A program made the translations under genes and the position numbers. Shown here one piece after another: positions 1 through 14,200 of a stretch of 64,000 bases of DNA. The stretch comes from Lytechinus pictus (Eukaryota; Echinodermata; Echinoidea; Temnopleuroida; Toxopneustidae): NCBI RefSeq assembly GCF_037042905.1, contig NC_087246.1, forward strand, positions 35,582,001-35,646,000, in the 5' to 3' direction. The notes under the pieces were generated by a model. It was not told the DNA's origin. It saw nothing but the letters and a program-made list of their open reading frames with translations, and did not search any database. How positions within the stretch are numbered: position 1 is the first letter of the stretch; each line of letters opens with the position of its first letter.

Positions 1-527
1 ACAGTTTTCAACTTTCACACAGAAATGCATGTATTGAAATACATGAACTCCTCACAAAAAATAGACTGATATTTATTTGCCCATTTAAAGTGCATTAAAT
101 ACATTTTATATGGGCAAAAAATAATCAAATGTTATTGTTTTTTTCTGTTATCTCATTGTTTTCTGAATGTTTTCTAAATGTTAGACAAAAAATTCAGAAA
201 ACAAACAGATAAAATATTTTACTATCATTATAAATAAAAAGCCAAAATGGAACCCAAACACAAAACACTGTCAAGATTGCTTACAATGACAGTGTTTTCC
301 ATAAATATTTTTTGCCTCATTTTTATGAATATATCATGAGAACATGGGTGAAACTTGGTGTTGCATGAAATCAATGAACTGACTTTTGGCCATAAAAGGT
401 ATATGTATTTAATAAAATATTTTGTCCCGAACCTTCAAGTTAATAAATTCATTTTTTTAACGCCTTAACATTGACTAACCGTGAAACTGAAATGGGAAAT
501 AATGTGATTGCCAAAGAAAACCGATAA

Positions 528-686
<159 letters not shown>

Positions 687-2633
687 GATATCTGAATTAT
701 TTACTAGATAAATGTATGTTTGTATTGAAGTATGTAGATGTAGTTTGAGGTAAAATTTTGATGTAGTATATTACAGGTGAAATGATAGTCAATGTTACTG
801 ATGTGTAGATAGGATCATGCACAAACAAGCAAAAGTGAACATTCTTATTTCCAAACAAAATGTACATTCTTATTATTCAGATGAAAATCTGTTCCCAAAG
901 ACTTTTCAAAGCATGCATTTTGTTTTTTCTTGGTAAAGTATTTTGTAGAAACTTTATGCAATATGTTTTTTTCTCTGTGGATATATGTGGTATTTATCGA
1001 GATTATTTTATTTGAGTCTAAACTGATATAAATCTTCATTCACACAGGAATATAGACAATTAAAATCAAAATTAATTTTGCCAACTGGATATTGGATAAT
1101 TGGACTACTTCAATTTATAAGTTTATTTGACAAGAGTAATTCTACATTTTGATTGATTTTTTAAAGTCTCATTCTATTCTGTATTTAGATTTTTTTTTCA
1201 AGTTGGTTAAGTTACTAGTAAGGTATGAGTGATAGAAGTAAGTTGCTAGTTGGGTGCACAAAGGCTGTTGATGTTGATGGCAACACATCCAGGCATATGT
1301 AATGGGCTCATGTGGCATGTGCCCCAGGCACCAATGGGAGAGGTTGCAAAATAGAGATGGAATCGATAAACTTTTGAACTTTAATCTCCTGAAAGTGCAA
1401 AATATCAACACTTGTGCAAGAGCCAGAAGTTGTAAGGGGCATGATTCAAGGCACATGACTTTTCAATATGCAGTTTTCCTGAAATAGACCATTTGCAGCA
1501 TCCTCATTCACTTTGCATTTTTTAAAAATAATTCTACATTTTGATTTTCACAAAATCATCGCTTGCCATTCCTTCATATTAGATTTTTTAAGATAGTGAA
1601 TGTTTTGATTATATTCCCAACATTTAAACAAATTGTATTTCAATAATATTTTATTCAAAACGCTTTAGGTTTTCTATTGCAGTGTTCTTTTACCTCATAG
1701 TGAAGTGTTGGCTTTTTAAAAATATTTAAGAAAATGTCCATGTGTTGATGTACATTTATTGCAATTGAGTTCTAATATAAAGTCAAATAGTGATTCATTT
1801 ATCAATATTTAGAAAATCTTTGTGAAGAAATATTTTTTAATGTCTTCATCAAATTGTGATAAGGCAATGTTTATGGAAGGGATTGGATTGGACAGAAGGT
1901 TATTTTTTCAGTGAATTGATGTGGGATAGATTGAAGCGGTTTTCAACTAGAATTTTTGAATTACTTGTCCCTTTTTTTTTTTAACGATACTGTACTACTG
2001 GTACATGATCCATATGGCACCTTAATATAAAAATTCACAGCTGTCTTCAAAAAGGAATCCTGTGATAAAATTTTCACATTAAAAAAAAAAATTATTCAGA
2101 ATTCCCCACTGTTTGCCTGAGTAATGCAAGGATAGACGATGAAAAGATATATTTCTGGCTTATAGATAGGGTACCTTATCAGATGGAATTAAATAGAATA
2201 ATTGGTTTGTTAGGCAAGGCTTACAATTGCATCTGCAATCAATGTGGGTCAAATTTATTTTTGAATAATTTGATTTGTGTATAAAATATTTCTTTTTCTG
2301 AAATAGGGGCAGAAGCAGCGAAGTGATTGTATTGTTTTTAATCTGTTGGAGAAGCCTTTGCAACCTTTTGAGGTTTCTTCTGCTACATGTATATGTGTAA
2401 TAGGTATAGATATGTAGATAACTTTATACGGTATCTTCTTTTAATACTTTAATCAACAATGGAATGTATTAATTTGAAGATCACATGGCTTAGAAAGGGT
2501 GGTCACACTTCACAGAAAAAAGGGGAAAAGATGACAATGGAGTGTCTATTTGACAATGTTTTCATGTAGAGTAGATTAGAAAATTCTACTATAAATGTTT
2601 GAGCCTATAAAACAATTTTTTTTCATCCCCCAG
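687..2633. other. No gene seen; probable 3' UTR/flank of the DOC2/rabphilin-like gene
   Basis: This stretch is AT-rich with only short ORFs that show no domain, no codon bias and no good splice context. At least part of it is likely the 3' untranslated region of the gene ending at 686, but no single polyadenylation site can be chosen. Confidence 0.4.
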
Positions 2634-3048
2634 AACATGTGGGTTAATTTCCAATTCGTCCAATTGCCAACTCATCTACTATCATTTGGTCTATCGTCAG
2701 TTCGTTCACTCACCACCTGGTCTACTTTCATCTAGTCTAATGCCATTCCGTCTAATAACCAGTTGGTCCAATAGCCATGTTAGTCCATTTTCCACTTGGT
2801 CTAATTGTGTTAAATTGTGCAAAATGAATGAAAATGAAATGGATATCAGACCAACTGGTTATTAGACAAAATGGTAATAGACGAAATGGTGATTGGACGT
2901 AGTGATAATTGGACCAAGTTGTTAATGGACCAAATGGTTGTTAGACGAAATGTTGATGGACGGAATGGCATAAGACTAAATGAAAGTAGACCATGTGGTG
3001 AGTGGACGAGTGGGCAGTTAGACGAATTGGCAATTTACCAACCTGTAG
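2634..3048. repeat. Foldback element built from a degenerate 'TTAGACnAAATGG' short repeat
   Basis: The left half (about 2,640-2,815) repeats a CT-rich motif of the type TTCGTCTAATAACCAGTTGG. The right half (about 2,845-3,045) is its reverse complement, with many degenerate TTAGACGAAATGG units. A central spacer of about 30 bp lies between the arms. The outer ends pair as CAATTCGTC and GACGAATTG. No clean target duplication could be chosen. Related motif stretches occur at 9,285-9,485 and near 45,660-45,850. The ORF through the right arm is an artefact of the repeat. Confidence 0.75.
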
Positions 3049-3796
3049 GTGTATATGTAGAATAGAAATGAAAATAGAAACAGAAATAATCTTCTTGTGT
3101 TAATGGCTAATATGAAATAGGGAATTTACCATCATGTAGATTTTCATCTTCCAATTTGTGAAATGTCTTTTTTTTATGTTGATAATTTTGATAATTTTAT
3201 ATTACATGTACTTTATTAATACTAAGCTGTCATAAATACAAAATTAGATAAACAAAACTAAGAAAGATCAAGACCCATAACTTACTAATAACCTTCATTG
3301 AGTAGCAGTACAAGTAGTATTTTAAGCTAAAACAATAAAAAATACAGTGCTAAAACCTTTACCCTGGAATATATAATAATGTGAATGTAGTATGTCAACC
3401 AGTATGCACATAAAGCTGTTGGCAACCCCGAAGGCATTTTCTGAATTTTTATTTATGTTAAAGTTTGTAACCAAATCACAAAGAGTTATAGACAGTAGAT
3501 GTATATGTAGAATGTCAAAGTTTTTTGTTAAGGTAAAACATAGACGTCTTTAATGAAATGTGCAATTACAACTGTAGATGTAATTTTGCTGTAGAAGATG
3601 AATGGCTTTGTTAATTGTTATAAATCTGGTTAATTTGACCTTTTAATGAAATGTACATATTGTAAATATATATCTTAAATTCATAAGTATGAGGTCATAG
3701 GATACATGAATTGCCAAAGCATTTTATTCTTAAATACAGATCACAATGTAAAAATATACATACACATGTAAATATTGAATTTTTCCATAGTGCATC

Positions 3797-4073
3797 ACTG
3801 GCGTACAGATGATGGGTCGGGGGGGGGGGGGGGGGCTCTTGCCCCCTCAAATTTTTCACGACCAAGAAAAAAGGAGAAAAGGAAAGGGATACACATGATA
3901 TATATATTTTTCTGAATATTGTGTCAAAATCTATCACAAACATTGGATTTGTGTAATAAAAATGTCAAAATTTTGGCTCGCTCACTTCACTTGCTTCCAT
4001 CTTTTTAAAATATTACGCGATACACCAGATCGAGCCCCCTCAAAATTGTTGGCTCATTACGCCACTGTGGTGA
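3797..4073. mobile_element. Short non-autonomous hAT-like element with a long G run
   Basis: The ends are inverted as CACTGGCGTA (left) and TACGCCACTG (right). The flanks TAGTGCAT and TGGTGAAT look like a diverged 8-bp target duplication, which is the hAT signature. Inside are a G run of about 17 at 3,819 and a GCCCCCTCAAA motif at both inner ends. Similar poly-G elements recur at 21.5, 22.5, 48.9 and 50.8 kb. Confidence 0.6.
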
Positions 4074-7000
4074 ATGAATTAATTTGGCAAGTTGATTCAG
4101 AATGAATATTCATTCAACATCTGGGTGGAGAGTGGTAAAACGTAGATTAGTCATGCTTTCAGACATCACTGCATCAACAGGAATCAAGAAAACACGCATT
4201 ATGACCTAGTGCCATCTGCAAATAAGCACTGACATTATTATCACTTCTCCAAAGTGAAGCATGACCTGTTACCTATGGGATCTGTGTGGTCTGTGTACCA
4301 ACCTTATGGGAATTGAATTATTCATTATTCAATTATTCCAATACTTTATCATGGCTGAAAACAGAAGTGATTCATCCAGATCATGTTTTGTTTTTGTTCT
4401 GTGTTGGCAGAAAAAGGCGTGAAAGCTGTCCTTCCGGTCAGGCTTTTGCAGGATTTTATCATGCACATAGGCATTCCATTTTCAGAAAAACTATGATGGA
4501 TAGAATAATTTATTGAAAATTGAAGTAGGATGTTGATAGGAGTAGAAACTAGATTGTTATGGAGGTAAATGCTGTATGTAATTTCAATTCTCAGCTGTAG
4601 ACAAATTGATCTTATCAGAATACATTTGTGGCAGATAAACATTAATGCTCAGACTTCATGCTGTCCAAGGCCATATCATAGACTAGTTTTTTTTTTCCTT
4701 TTATACTCTACATTCTCCACATTTCCATGGATAATTATTCAAAAATTCACCTAGCACTTCACATCTGTGTAGGCTGATATTAATTCATATGACTTGCCAA
4801 ATATGTATAAAGTTATTTTCATGTTCTAATAACAAACAATTGGACATGTATACTGATTACATTCCACGGATAAGTAGTCAAATGTATATTGCTACTTGCA
4901 CATGTATGTTACCATGCATTTCTGTAAATGTCCTGGCCTTTATTGACACATGTAGATGGTATTTCACTTGTTGAAGACAGATCGTTCTATTTATTGAAAA
5001 TTACTTAATATATTCCACAAAGTTCAACTAGTTTTGAAAGTATCAGTATGTATAGTACCTATCATGCATTAGTTGTGTACCATATAGTATTATGGTATAC
5101 TAAATGTGGATGTTCATAATCATTTTATGTGCCTTGAAAAGCTGTACAAACACTAGACATCCTTCTAAATGTTGCCATATTACATTATGTATCTTTGGTG
5201 TACAACATTATATTCTATTCAAAGAAGAAAACTTGTTTATGATATATGTATAACATAACTCTATATGGTAGAATTTATAGTTAGAAATGGAAAAATATAT
5301 AGCTGTGCTATTGTTGGCAATTTTGTGCTCCAATATTTATAATAAAAAAACTTCTGGACTAAGATGTATTTTTTTCAGTGTTTGAATGTTATTTTTTTCA
5401 GTGTTTGAAGTTGTGATGACTAGAGGTAATAGTATACATTACAACAAATTCATGTTTAATTTTAGAAAATATTGATAACTATTACATGTAGGTTGTGAGG
5501 AATGCAAATGTGAACTAAAGATAAACATGCACACGAGGCAAGAGAGAAAGAAAATAAAATAAAGAGAGAGAGAGAGAGAGGGGGAGGGGAAAGAGTAAAC
5601 ATGTAAATTGTACCCCACCCAAAAAAAAAAATAATAATACATGTAATTGACACATCATTTGAATTTCAGATACATGTAGCTTTCTTGATAATTTTATGCA
5701 TACATGTATCTAATATTTTTGGAAAATTTTGGTGAATCTATTCTGAGCATAGACAAAATTCAAATTGTTAATGTGTTTCAGTTAAGGTAGACATAATGAT
5801 TTATGACATTGACTAGAAATAAAATTTGCATTGGACTTGGACTGGAAATCAAAATTTTGGGCAATTTAGGGTCTGAAATGCTCTCACAAAATGTTGTGTA
5901 ACTTCGAAACTGCATACTTGTGTGAATACCAATTTGTCTCAAATGTTTGCAAGACTTCACAGGAAAATGTCATGGAATTAATGCAGCGCAAGTTTTTCAT
6001 GTTACATGTACGTGTATGTCAAATTAAACTAAGCACAGGCATGACAAATATAGGGGATGAAGATCTGAATACTAGTAGTTTTTGGATAAAAGAGTTCAAA
6101 CGGCTTTTAATGTCTATATTTCAAAAGCTTGCATTGTATGAGTAGACCAAGGGTTCTCATTTAGCACGGTGCATTTACAATAGCCTCACAAAATGGCACA
6201 TTCACCCCCCCCCCCTAATTTTGCCAATGCTTCATAAATCGTGTTGAATTTGTGTCCGTGCTTAGAAGTTATGAGGCCGTCTAAAATGCCTTACATTTCA
6301 AAGATTAGGGAGCTATCCACCTGCCGACCCCAATCAGATGCCCTCAGTGAGCAACTGAACCCCAGGCAAGGCCATGAAACTTTCTTTATTTTGGATAGTG
6401 GCACAGCACAGATTTCTTTTGACAAAATGTGGCACTTCAACAAAACTATTTGTGAACCCCTGGTCCAGACACTACAGTGTATATAAATCTATAAAAAAAA
6501 ACATTTTCACAATTGGATACTTAATATTCTACATTTATTTACATTTGCAATCATATATTCTCTTTATCTACAGTATAGCAAGTGCTTGTACATGAATTCA
6601 CACACTTTAACCTCAAAGATACTAGTTTTAATTGCCCTCTCGTATTGTCTTTTTAATAAATAATAAAGCTTGAGTTGAAAAAAAAATCATGATCATTCAT
6701 TTTTTTTTGTTATCACCATTAACATGAATTTCTTTGATTTAAAGAACCATTGATTAATAAATGGTTGGCTTTTGAATTTGAATACCGATAAAATGTCATT
6801 GGATAAAATATATGTATCTAAGAGATAATACGATTATTTGGTCATGATCAAATTTCCTTAAATCTTCCAAAATAACTTAATAAATGTCAGTAGAAATTTT
6901 GTTATCAAAAACCTGACATCACTCATTTTCTTGAAAGCACTTTAAAAAAAATATGTATCATGAATCTGAGGCTGCTTTGAAATAATATAAAGAGTACATA

Positions 7001-7369
7001 AAAACAAAATACTACTTACATAAGTACATACATGTAATTGCTTCTTGTTTTTGAATTTGGCAAGAATTAAAATGAAATCAAATGCATCTTCTAATCTGTC
7101 ATGTCATCTTTCTCACTTAAAAACCGAGCCCTTGTGACATGAAGCTTTGCAATGGATTGCAAATTTTATGATAGGTAAATTCTGAATGCAAGATTCGGAC
7201 CATCAATCACTTGAAAATTTGAAATTAATAATTACAAGAGTAATGATAATTCAGTGGTTCAAACAGACTTGTGATTGAATTTTTGGCAACACCCCCAAGG
7301 ACTTTATCAAACTGAAAATGCTTTTAACTATGCTCGACCAAGCATGTGTCTCACAATGGTTTTACTTGT
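4074..7369. other. No gene seen; intergenic/3' flank between the two convergent genes
   Basis: About 3.3 kb is AT-rich with no supported exon on either strand. It holds an (AG)n tract near 5,563-5,590. A double AATAAA at 6,653-6,668 is followed by an A run, which could be a plus-strand polyadenylation site for the DOC2/rabphilin-like gene. ORFs at 5,891-6,145 and 6,241-6,486 show no recognisable feature. Confidence 0.4.
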
Positions 7370-8215
7370 ATCATTTTCTCTTGGTTGTGGCAGATTGACT
7401 TACTCAAGGTTGAATTTTCAATCACAGAGTTGAAACCAAGCATTCAAATTACTTTCTCTTGGCTGTAGTGGTACGTTTGAGATCTAGATACAAGTATACT
7501 GGCATACAGGGAAGATTCAGTGAATACGTTCAAGCTAGGATTTGAATCACTTTCTTGACTGTTTTACTATGTTTGCCTACATTATACTAATAGGAAAATT
7601 TGAAGGATCGAATTACAGGGTTCCCAGCTTTTAGAGAAAACAAAATTCCCTGATTTTTCCCTGATGAAGTTTAGAAATTCCCTGATAATTATTTAAACCC
7701 ATCCCCAGTTTCACATGTTTTTTAGTTTATAATGCAGTGAATTACATGTATTTTCAGTATAAAACAATAATGTAAAACTAAGTTAGTACTATTACACTGC
7801 ATGTAATGGCCTCCCTTCTCCCCATACAGCCATCCTTTCCTCACTTTATACAGAAAGAGGTTGATATGCAACAAAATATAATATATGTTGGACTGACTAC
7901 CGTGCTTTCGACTTTTGGGCTGATCAAATTTCCCTGATTTTTCCCTGACTGGACATAAGAAAAATAATTTCCACTGATTTCCCTGATGGGCTGGGAACCC
8001 TGAATTACTTTCTCTTGGTTGCTGCAATTTCATACATGAGTTTCAATGATAAATTTCAATATAAGCGTTTGAATAACTTTCTCTTGGCTGAAATGGTAGA
8101 AGTACGATCTAGATACATTTACATACTCGAGAAAAAGTTTTGATGACAGAGTTAAAGGACGGCTTTTGATTCACTTTCTCTTGGCTGTTGTAGTATGAGT
8201 AAGGTCTACTGTTCT
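7370..8215 (-). repeat. Degenerate 70-97-bp tandem repeat derived from the FERRY3 stop-codon region
   Basis: The last codons and stop of FERRY3 read TCACTTTCTCTTGGCTG on the plus strand at 8,171. Related copies begin near 8,077, 8,008, 7,548, 7,451 and 7,375, often followed by a similar GATCTAGATAC. Spacing is roughly 70-97 bp once a 386-bp inserted element (7,616-8,002) is removed. The array therefore starts inside the coding exon and extends into the 3' untranslated region. Confidence 0.7.
7616..8002. mobile_element. Non-autonomous TIR element (hAT-like) in the FERRY3 3' region
   Basis: The perfect ends CAGGGTTCCCAGC and GCTGGGAACCCTG enclose about 386 bp. GAATTA is present on both sides (if the last G of the right end is counted as flank). 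Internal TTCCCTGATTTTTCCCTGA motifs near both ends extend the symmetry. It has no coding capacity. CAGGG-type ends are typical of hAT superfamily elements, but the clean 8-bp duplication expected for hAT is not evident. Confidence 0.7.
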
Positions 8216-11200
8216 TGACATTCTGAAGATCTGAGGAAGCATCGAACTCAGCTGAGAGAACAGATCATCCGATATACCCTGCAGAAATTAAATGTAAAGG
8301 AGACACACTTCTTGTAACTTCTGAAGGTTTCCATGGCGAAGAAAAATAGTGTAGTAGGTTTCACGGTACACCACGTATCTTTCTTGGGCAAGTGTTGGTC
8401 CTGAAAAGGACCACCCAATCTCGACGTTTCGACAAGTGTGTTCTTGTCGTCCTCAGGAGACACACTTCTTACTCATTCAGACACCAAACACTACTGCCTT
8501 GCTGCCCTTGAGACTCCCCCATTACTGACAGTGGTTCTAAGACAATTATTCATAATATTACCTGGCCCTCCTGGATTGCTTGCCAAAGATGAGCATCATG
8601 TCCTATGATTGGTAAATTGCTGATAGGTCTATATTCATTCTGTACACTATCTGTTCCATCTCATCTCACATGGTCTAATCCTAGTTTGTTTATAACCAGT
8701 ATGTCTACTTACTACGTGCTCTTACTACCCATTTACTGTTTACGTCTGATTTCTAGTAAGGCTTTATCTACATTTATCTACACTGAAGAAGTTTTAGTTC
8801 ATATGGTGATAAAGCATTTGCTAATTTTGTGCCCAAATTATGGAATAAACTGCCTGTAACACTAAGATCTGCTGACAAGTTGAAAACTTTTACATCTCTG
8901 CTTAAAACACATTTATTTGCTCGTTTAATTTTTTTCTCCTTATATGATTTTTTTGTGTAACTATTGGTTTAAATATTCATGTTTAGTTCTCTTTTGTAAG
9001 TTGGTTTTTTGTTAGGGTTTAGCTTAGGCCTGGTGTTTTTAGAGCCCTTGTGAGTTATGAACCTGCCGGATTGCCTTCTGGGCAAGTTCCTTAAACTGCA
9101 GGTGAACAGCGCATTAAGATCAGGCACCAGTCCCCGTAGATATATTTTTAAGTGCTGTTTAATGTAATTTCATTATTATTATTAGTAGTAGTTATTTATT
9201 GTAAAGCGCTTTGATCATATTTTTGGTAAAGCGCAATGTACATGTAAGTACCTGTTATGTATGTATGTATTGTGTCTTAAACCCACCTAGTCTAACACCG
9301 CTTAGTCTACATAGTCAGACTGTTTGTAAATTACAAAATTTGTAATTTGACAAAGTAAAAAAATAATAGATAGACAAAGTTAAAATAACACAAATTGGAC
9401 ATTAGACTAAGTTGGTATTGGGTCGAGTGTAGTGCAGTATAGACCGACTGGCTGTTAGACCAAATTGACAGTTATACCTAACAGGTTTAAGACCATATAA
9501 TATCAGCCTATTTAAAATGTAGACCAATTGCTTGAAGATGAAGAGAAATATAAACCCTATGACTTACCTTAGGTACAACAAACTGAATTGTTCTGGATTC
9601 ATTGCCTCCCCAGGTGGCCATCTCCATCATAAAACCTTTCACACACTTCAAGACTAACTCAGCTCGCTTGATACACCATGGTATTGTCATTTCCTGCAAC
9701 AGATCAGAGATTAAATAAATACATATTAGAGATTATGAGATCCATCATTAAAACCTTTCACACACTTCAAGACTAACTCGGCTCGCTTGATACACCATGG
9801 TATTGTCATTTCCTGCAACAGATCAGAGATTAAATAAATACATTAGAGATTATGAGATCCATCATAAAAACCTTTCACACACTTCAAGACTAACTCAGCT
9901 CGCTTGATACACCATGGTATTGTCATTTCCTGCAAAGGATCAGAGATTAAATAAATACATTAGAGATTATGAGATCCATCATAAAAACCTTTCACACACT
10001 TTAAGACTAACTCAGCTCGCTTGATACACCATGGTATTGTCATTTCCTGCAAAGGATCAGAGATTAAATAAATACATTACAGATTATGAGATCCATTATA
10101 AAACCTTACCTTTCATACTTTTCATAATTCATAATTTTCCATCATAATATAAATAATAATATCAGGGCCGCTGGGAGAACAGTTTTCTGAACTGAAGTGG
10201 TTACCCTGTGCAAATTTGCCATTATTACTATACGGGAATCTCTTTTTATGGGGAATGCCATTCAAAGGGAAACGAAACCTGCATTTCTTTATGGACAGAA
10301 GGTCGCCAGAGCAGCTTGTATTTAATTCACCCCAAAACTTTATAAGACAGAGCTGTGACTCAACTCACCTCATACATCTCATACATGAGGAATAACGGGA
10401 GGGCGATGGAAGCGATATCAAACTGAACAGCATACTTCAAGATATTCCTCAGCGCCAGGATACACCGATGTCTGGAGTTGATGTCGCTGGATCGTAAGCT
10501 GTCGTCAGATACCAGATGAAAGATGATATGACACTCGGCTAGATTGGAATGCCTCGTTACGTAGAAGTCACCTGAATGGCGAGAGAGAATAGTCTCTTTA
10601 ATAAGTCTCCAAGAATATCATTGATTCATATGTTCTGGCAAAGGGAATCAAGCAACATCGTCATCCAGAAGATGTCTTTGAATATTCTTCTAAATATGTG
10701 ACCACTCTCCCAACAACAATAAGTCGCCCAAAACAAATTTTGAAATTTTGAAACTTGTCAGAATCGATCAACAATGACCGCGATGACTTGTTCTCATGCT
10801 AAATGATATTTTTTTCCCAATTTTTCCTTGTATTTTAACGCAAAGTGAGACTAAATTTCCTTTTTTACATTTGCCACTTTACATTCAGATGTTTGTCTAC
10901 AGCAAGAACTTCACTCTACCAATATCTCATGTCAACTTTAACTACATGCAAAAGGAACTAAATTGAATGAGAAACTTAAGTATCCCAGGATATGTTATAG
11001 GTGGGTGTAAAGTTGAACATAAATTACAAAAAAGCTTTATGAACCAGCCGAAGGAGGTGAAAATGGCGTATGGACAATTAAATAAAGTAATTTCTGGTAT
11101 TGGGCGTGAAGGGTCAATTTCTCACCTGTTTTAAGGTTTGTTGTGAGTTCACCATCTTCATGCAATGATGTTGGCCTGCTTCCCTCAGATCCACTGCTAG

Positions 11201-14200
11201 AACTACTGTCTGTATACACAATATTAAAACAAATAAAAAAAAAACTTCTCCTAGATTTGTACATACAGAGTAAAGGTTGCACACACTTGAACAATTTATC
11301 TCTAAACTACGTGTACAACACGACTGAAAAAAATAGTTAAAAAATAATTTCAATTGATTATCAAAATCTCTACGTTGAAAATAAAAACAACATACATTCA
11401 AATAACAGATTTATGCTTGAACCAAAATTTAAGCAGATCATTTCTACTACAGTATGCATACGTGTGCCAGGTGTGAATATGATCCCCAAAACAGCATTTC
11501 AATTCAATAGAGCAAGAATAAGGTATTTTCATAATAACTTCTGTGACCTCATGACCCCAAATTCTTCTCTGACCAATGTCACTCTAATATACATTCATGA
11601 CATCAGAGATAAAAAGAGACAAAGAGAAAGAGAGAGATAGATAAAAAGGGAGGGATATTAATTACCTCCTCCACTCAATCTCTTCTGTTCCTTTCGTCTT
11701 GCGTTGACCCTGAGGGCGCCCTGATGAATCACCCTCAACTGTGTCTCTAGGTCTGGGAAGTGAAAATCTGTTGATTGCTGACACACTGTAGCAAAATCTA
11801 GAGCATGAAAGAAAACAAAAGAATTGGTATAATACAATTTCAGACATCTTTTGTTCTAGTCATAACTTGCAAGTACTAATATCTGAATGGTCACTTGCAC
11901 GGAAGTGAAACACTGAAGAAAATAAAATCCCAGTATAAAACTGCACATATTTCTACTCTTCAAATCCTTTGAGTCAAGGTTTGGTTTCTACTGTATATGT
12001 ATTGTACTGTATGTCTCGGACTATCATCGATTCCAAATAAGTGTTGTACTAAACCCTCTCTCCAATTGTCTCTAATCTCTTTCGTACACTCTCTTCTTAC
12101 ACACTCTTTTTTTTCAATATACTGTATCTATTACATTTATTGAATCGATCCATAATCAATTCATCTATCTCTTCATCAAGCCCTTTCTCTACAGTATGGA
12201 CCTCTTGATAAGTGTTGGTTTATATTCTAAATACAGTATAAAGCTCAATTGATAGTTTCTACCTTTGCATGAATTTCTATCTCACTTTATCTATTGATTT
12301 ACCTACAAGTATTATTTCCATCTGTCCATCCGTCTGTCAGTCAGTCTGTCTGTCTATCTATCTATTTATCTATCTGAACTGATATTGTATAGACCCTACT
12401 GTCCATGATAAACTGAGGGCGCATTTTACAATCTATCTCAGTGTATCTCACCTCTTTTAATGCCTGTATAAGAGCTGATCCTATCATCTACCATTAAAAC
12501 CACACCAGAGAGATTGGTTGAATACAATGAAAGAGCAGTCTGCAGTCGTTGTGGTTGAGGTATTAAGATTCCCCTGAGAAAACATAAAAATAACTGTTTT
12601 ATCATTTTCATTGTTTGTTATTAAGCATAGCATAAAATATGATCCATCTTGAAATAAGAAAAGCTGATAAGGATGCGAGGGCATAAATTAACTATTCCAC
12701 ACTGTAAACTATGCCAACAAAATAAAGTACACTGTATGGGCTTATATCATACCTTTGTTGAAATTTCTTTTACATGAAAATTCCTATTCAGAGAATGTAA
12801 AGACGTGTTCACATGCTGTCAAGTAAATTATCCATATGGATTAAAAAGAAAGTATCAATAACATTGGTGCAGTATTTCTAAAAATGTGTGCATGACAGAA
12901 CAAGCAAAGTTTTCTTGTGCCCTTCCAAATCCCTGAATAAGTTGTCCATGCAATCAGGAACATTGATAAAATCAGATCGATAGACCTTCTTCTGGTTTCA
13001 CTTAGTTTCCTATATGCAATGGCACTCATTAAAAAATGGGTTCAGATTTAACGAAAGAAACTGTTTTGCATCTTACCCTTCTCTATTAGGTTTATGCCTG
13101 CACAGATCTAAGACATCTATACTCATTAGCCTTAGGTTATGCATAGTCTTCATCTGAGCACCTGAGAGAGAGTAACAAATAAATAGCAAAAAATGAATAT
13201 ATCTAAAGAGTAAAATTCACTGAGCAAAACACTGAAAATTTAATCAAGATCTGAAATCAAATAACCAGTTATTGAATTTCTAAATTTAGCAATATTTTGT
13301 GAAAACAGTTATATGCACGTCGTCAATAATATTCATTAGGTGGGCTGATGACGTCACATTCCCACTTTCCTTTTTTCTTATGTTATTACATGTACATGAA
13401 ATCACAATTTCATTTTTTAAGGCATGTGTGAATCATTTGTCTTCCTTATAATAAAATAAGTTGCAGCAATTGATATCTCATGCATGAAATCAGTTGTCAA
13501 ACCAATTTATTAGTTCTTGGGGGAAAAAATCTAAATAAACACCATTTCATGTAATAAAATACAAAAGAACATCATCAGTTTGATCATTGAATATGCATGA
13601 AAACATCCTAAGAAATATTTCACCAAAATAATGTGAATCTTCAAAATGCCATAAAATTGTTATTCACTGCCCAATTTTGATTATATTTTCAGTGTTTTGT
13701 TTGCCTGATTTTTTTATTTGTTCAAATTATTTCCAGCCTGGAGTACCCCTTTAACAGAAAGGTTTTGCTATATGTCATGTATTTTGAACTTGCCACACTA
13801 AAAAAAATGGTTTAAAGGCAAAGTCCACCCCAATAACAAGTTGATATAAACAATCATAGAACAATAAGACAAGAATATAACTTTTTTTTCTATCAAGATT
13901 GAATCATAAGAAAGTTGTGGCACTTTACTTATTTCATAATACAGTATGCACATCCTTGTCAGTATGCAATGGGCAAGCTGCTGATGTTACACACTATTTC
14001 TTTTTCTTTTTTCTTTATTTTATTGAATGAAATATGACATTTTTATAATTTTTTGGAAGGATTTCAAACAGAATCACAACAAATTATGACTAGTTTTCTT
14101 TACCTAGATGAATAGTAAAACTTTCCTCCATTTTTGGTTGATCAGGAATTATTTCTTCAGGTTCAACAGGCATAGACTCTGACAACGCTCTGATTCTGCG

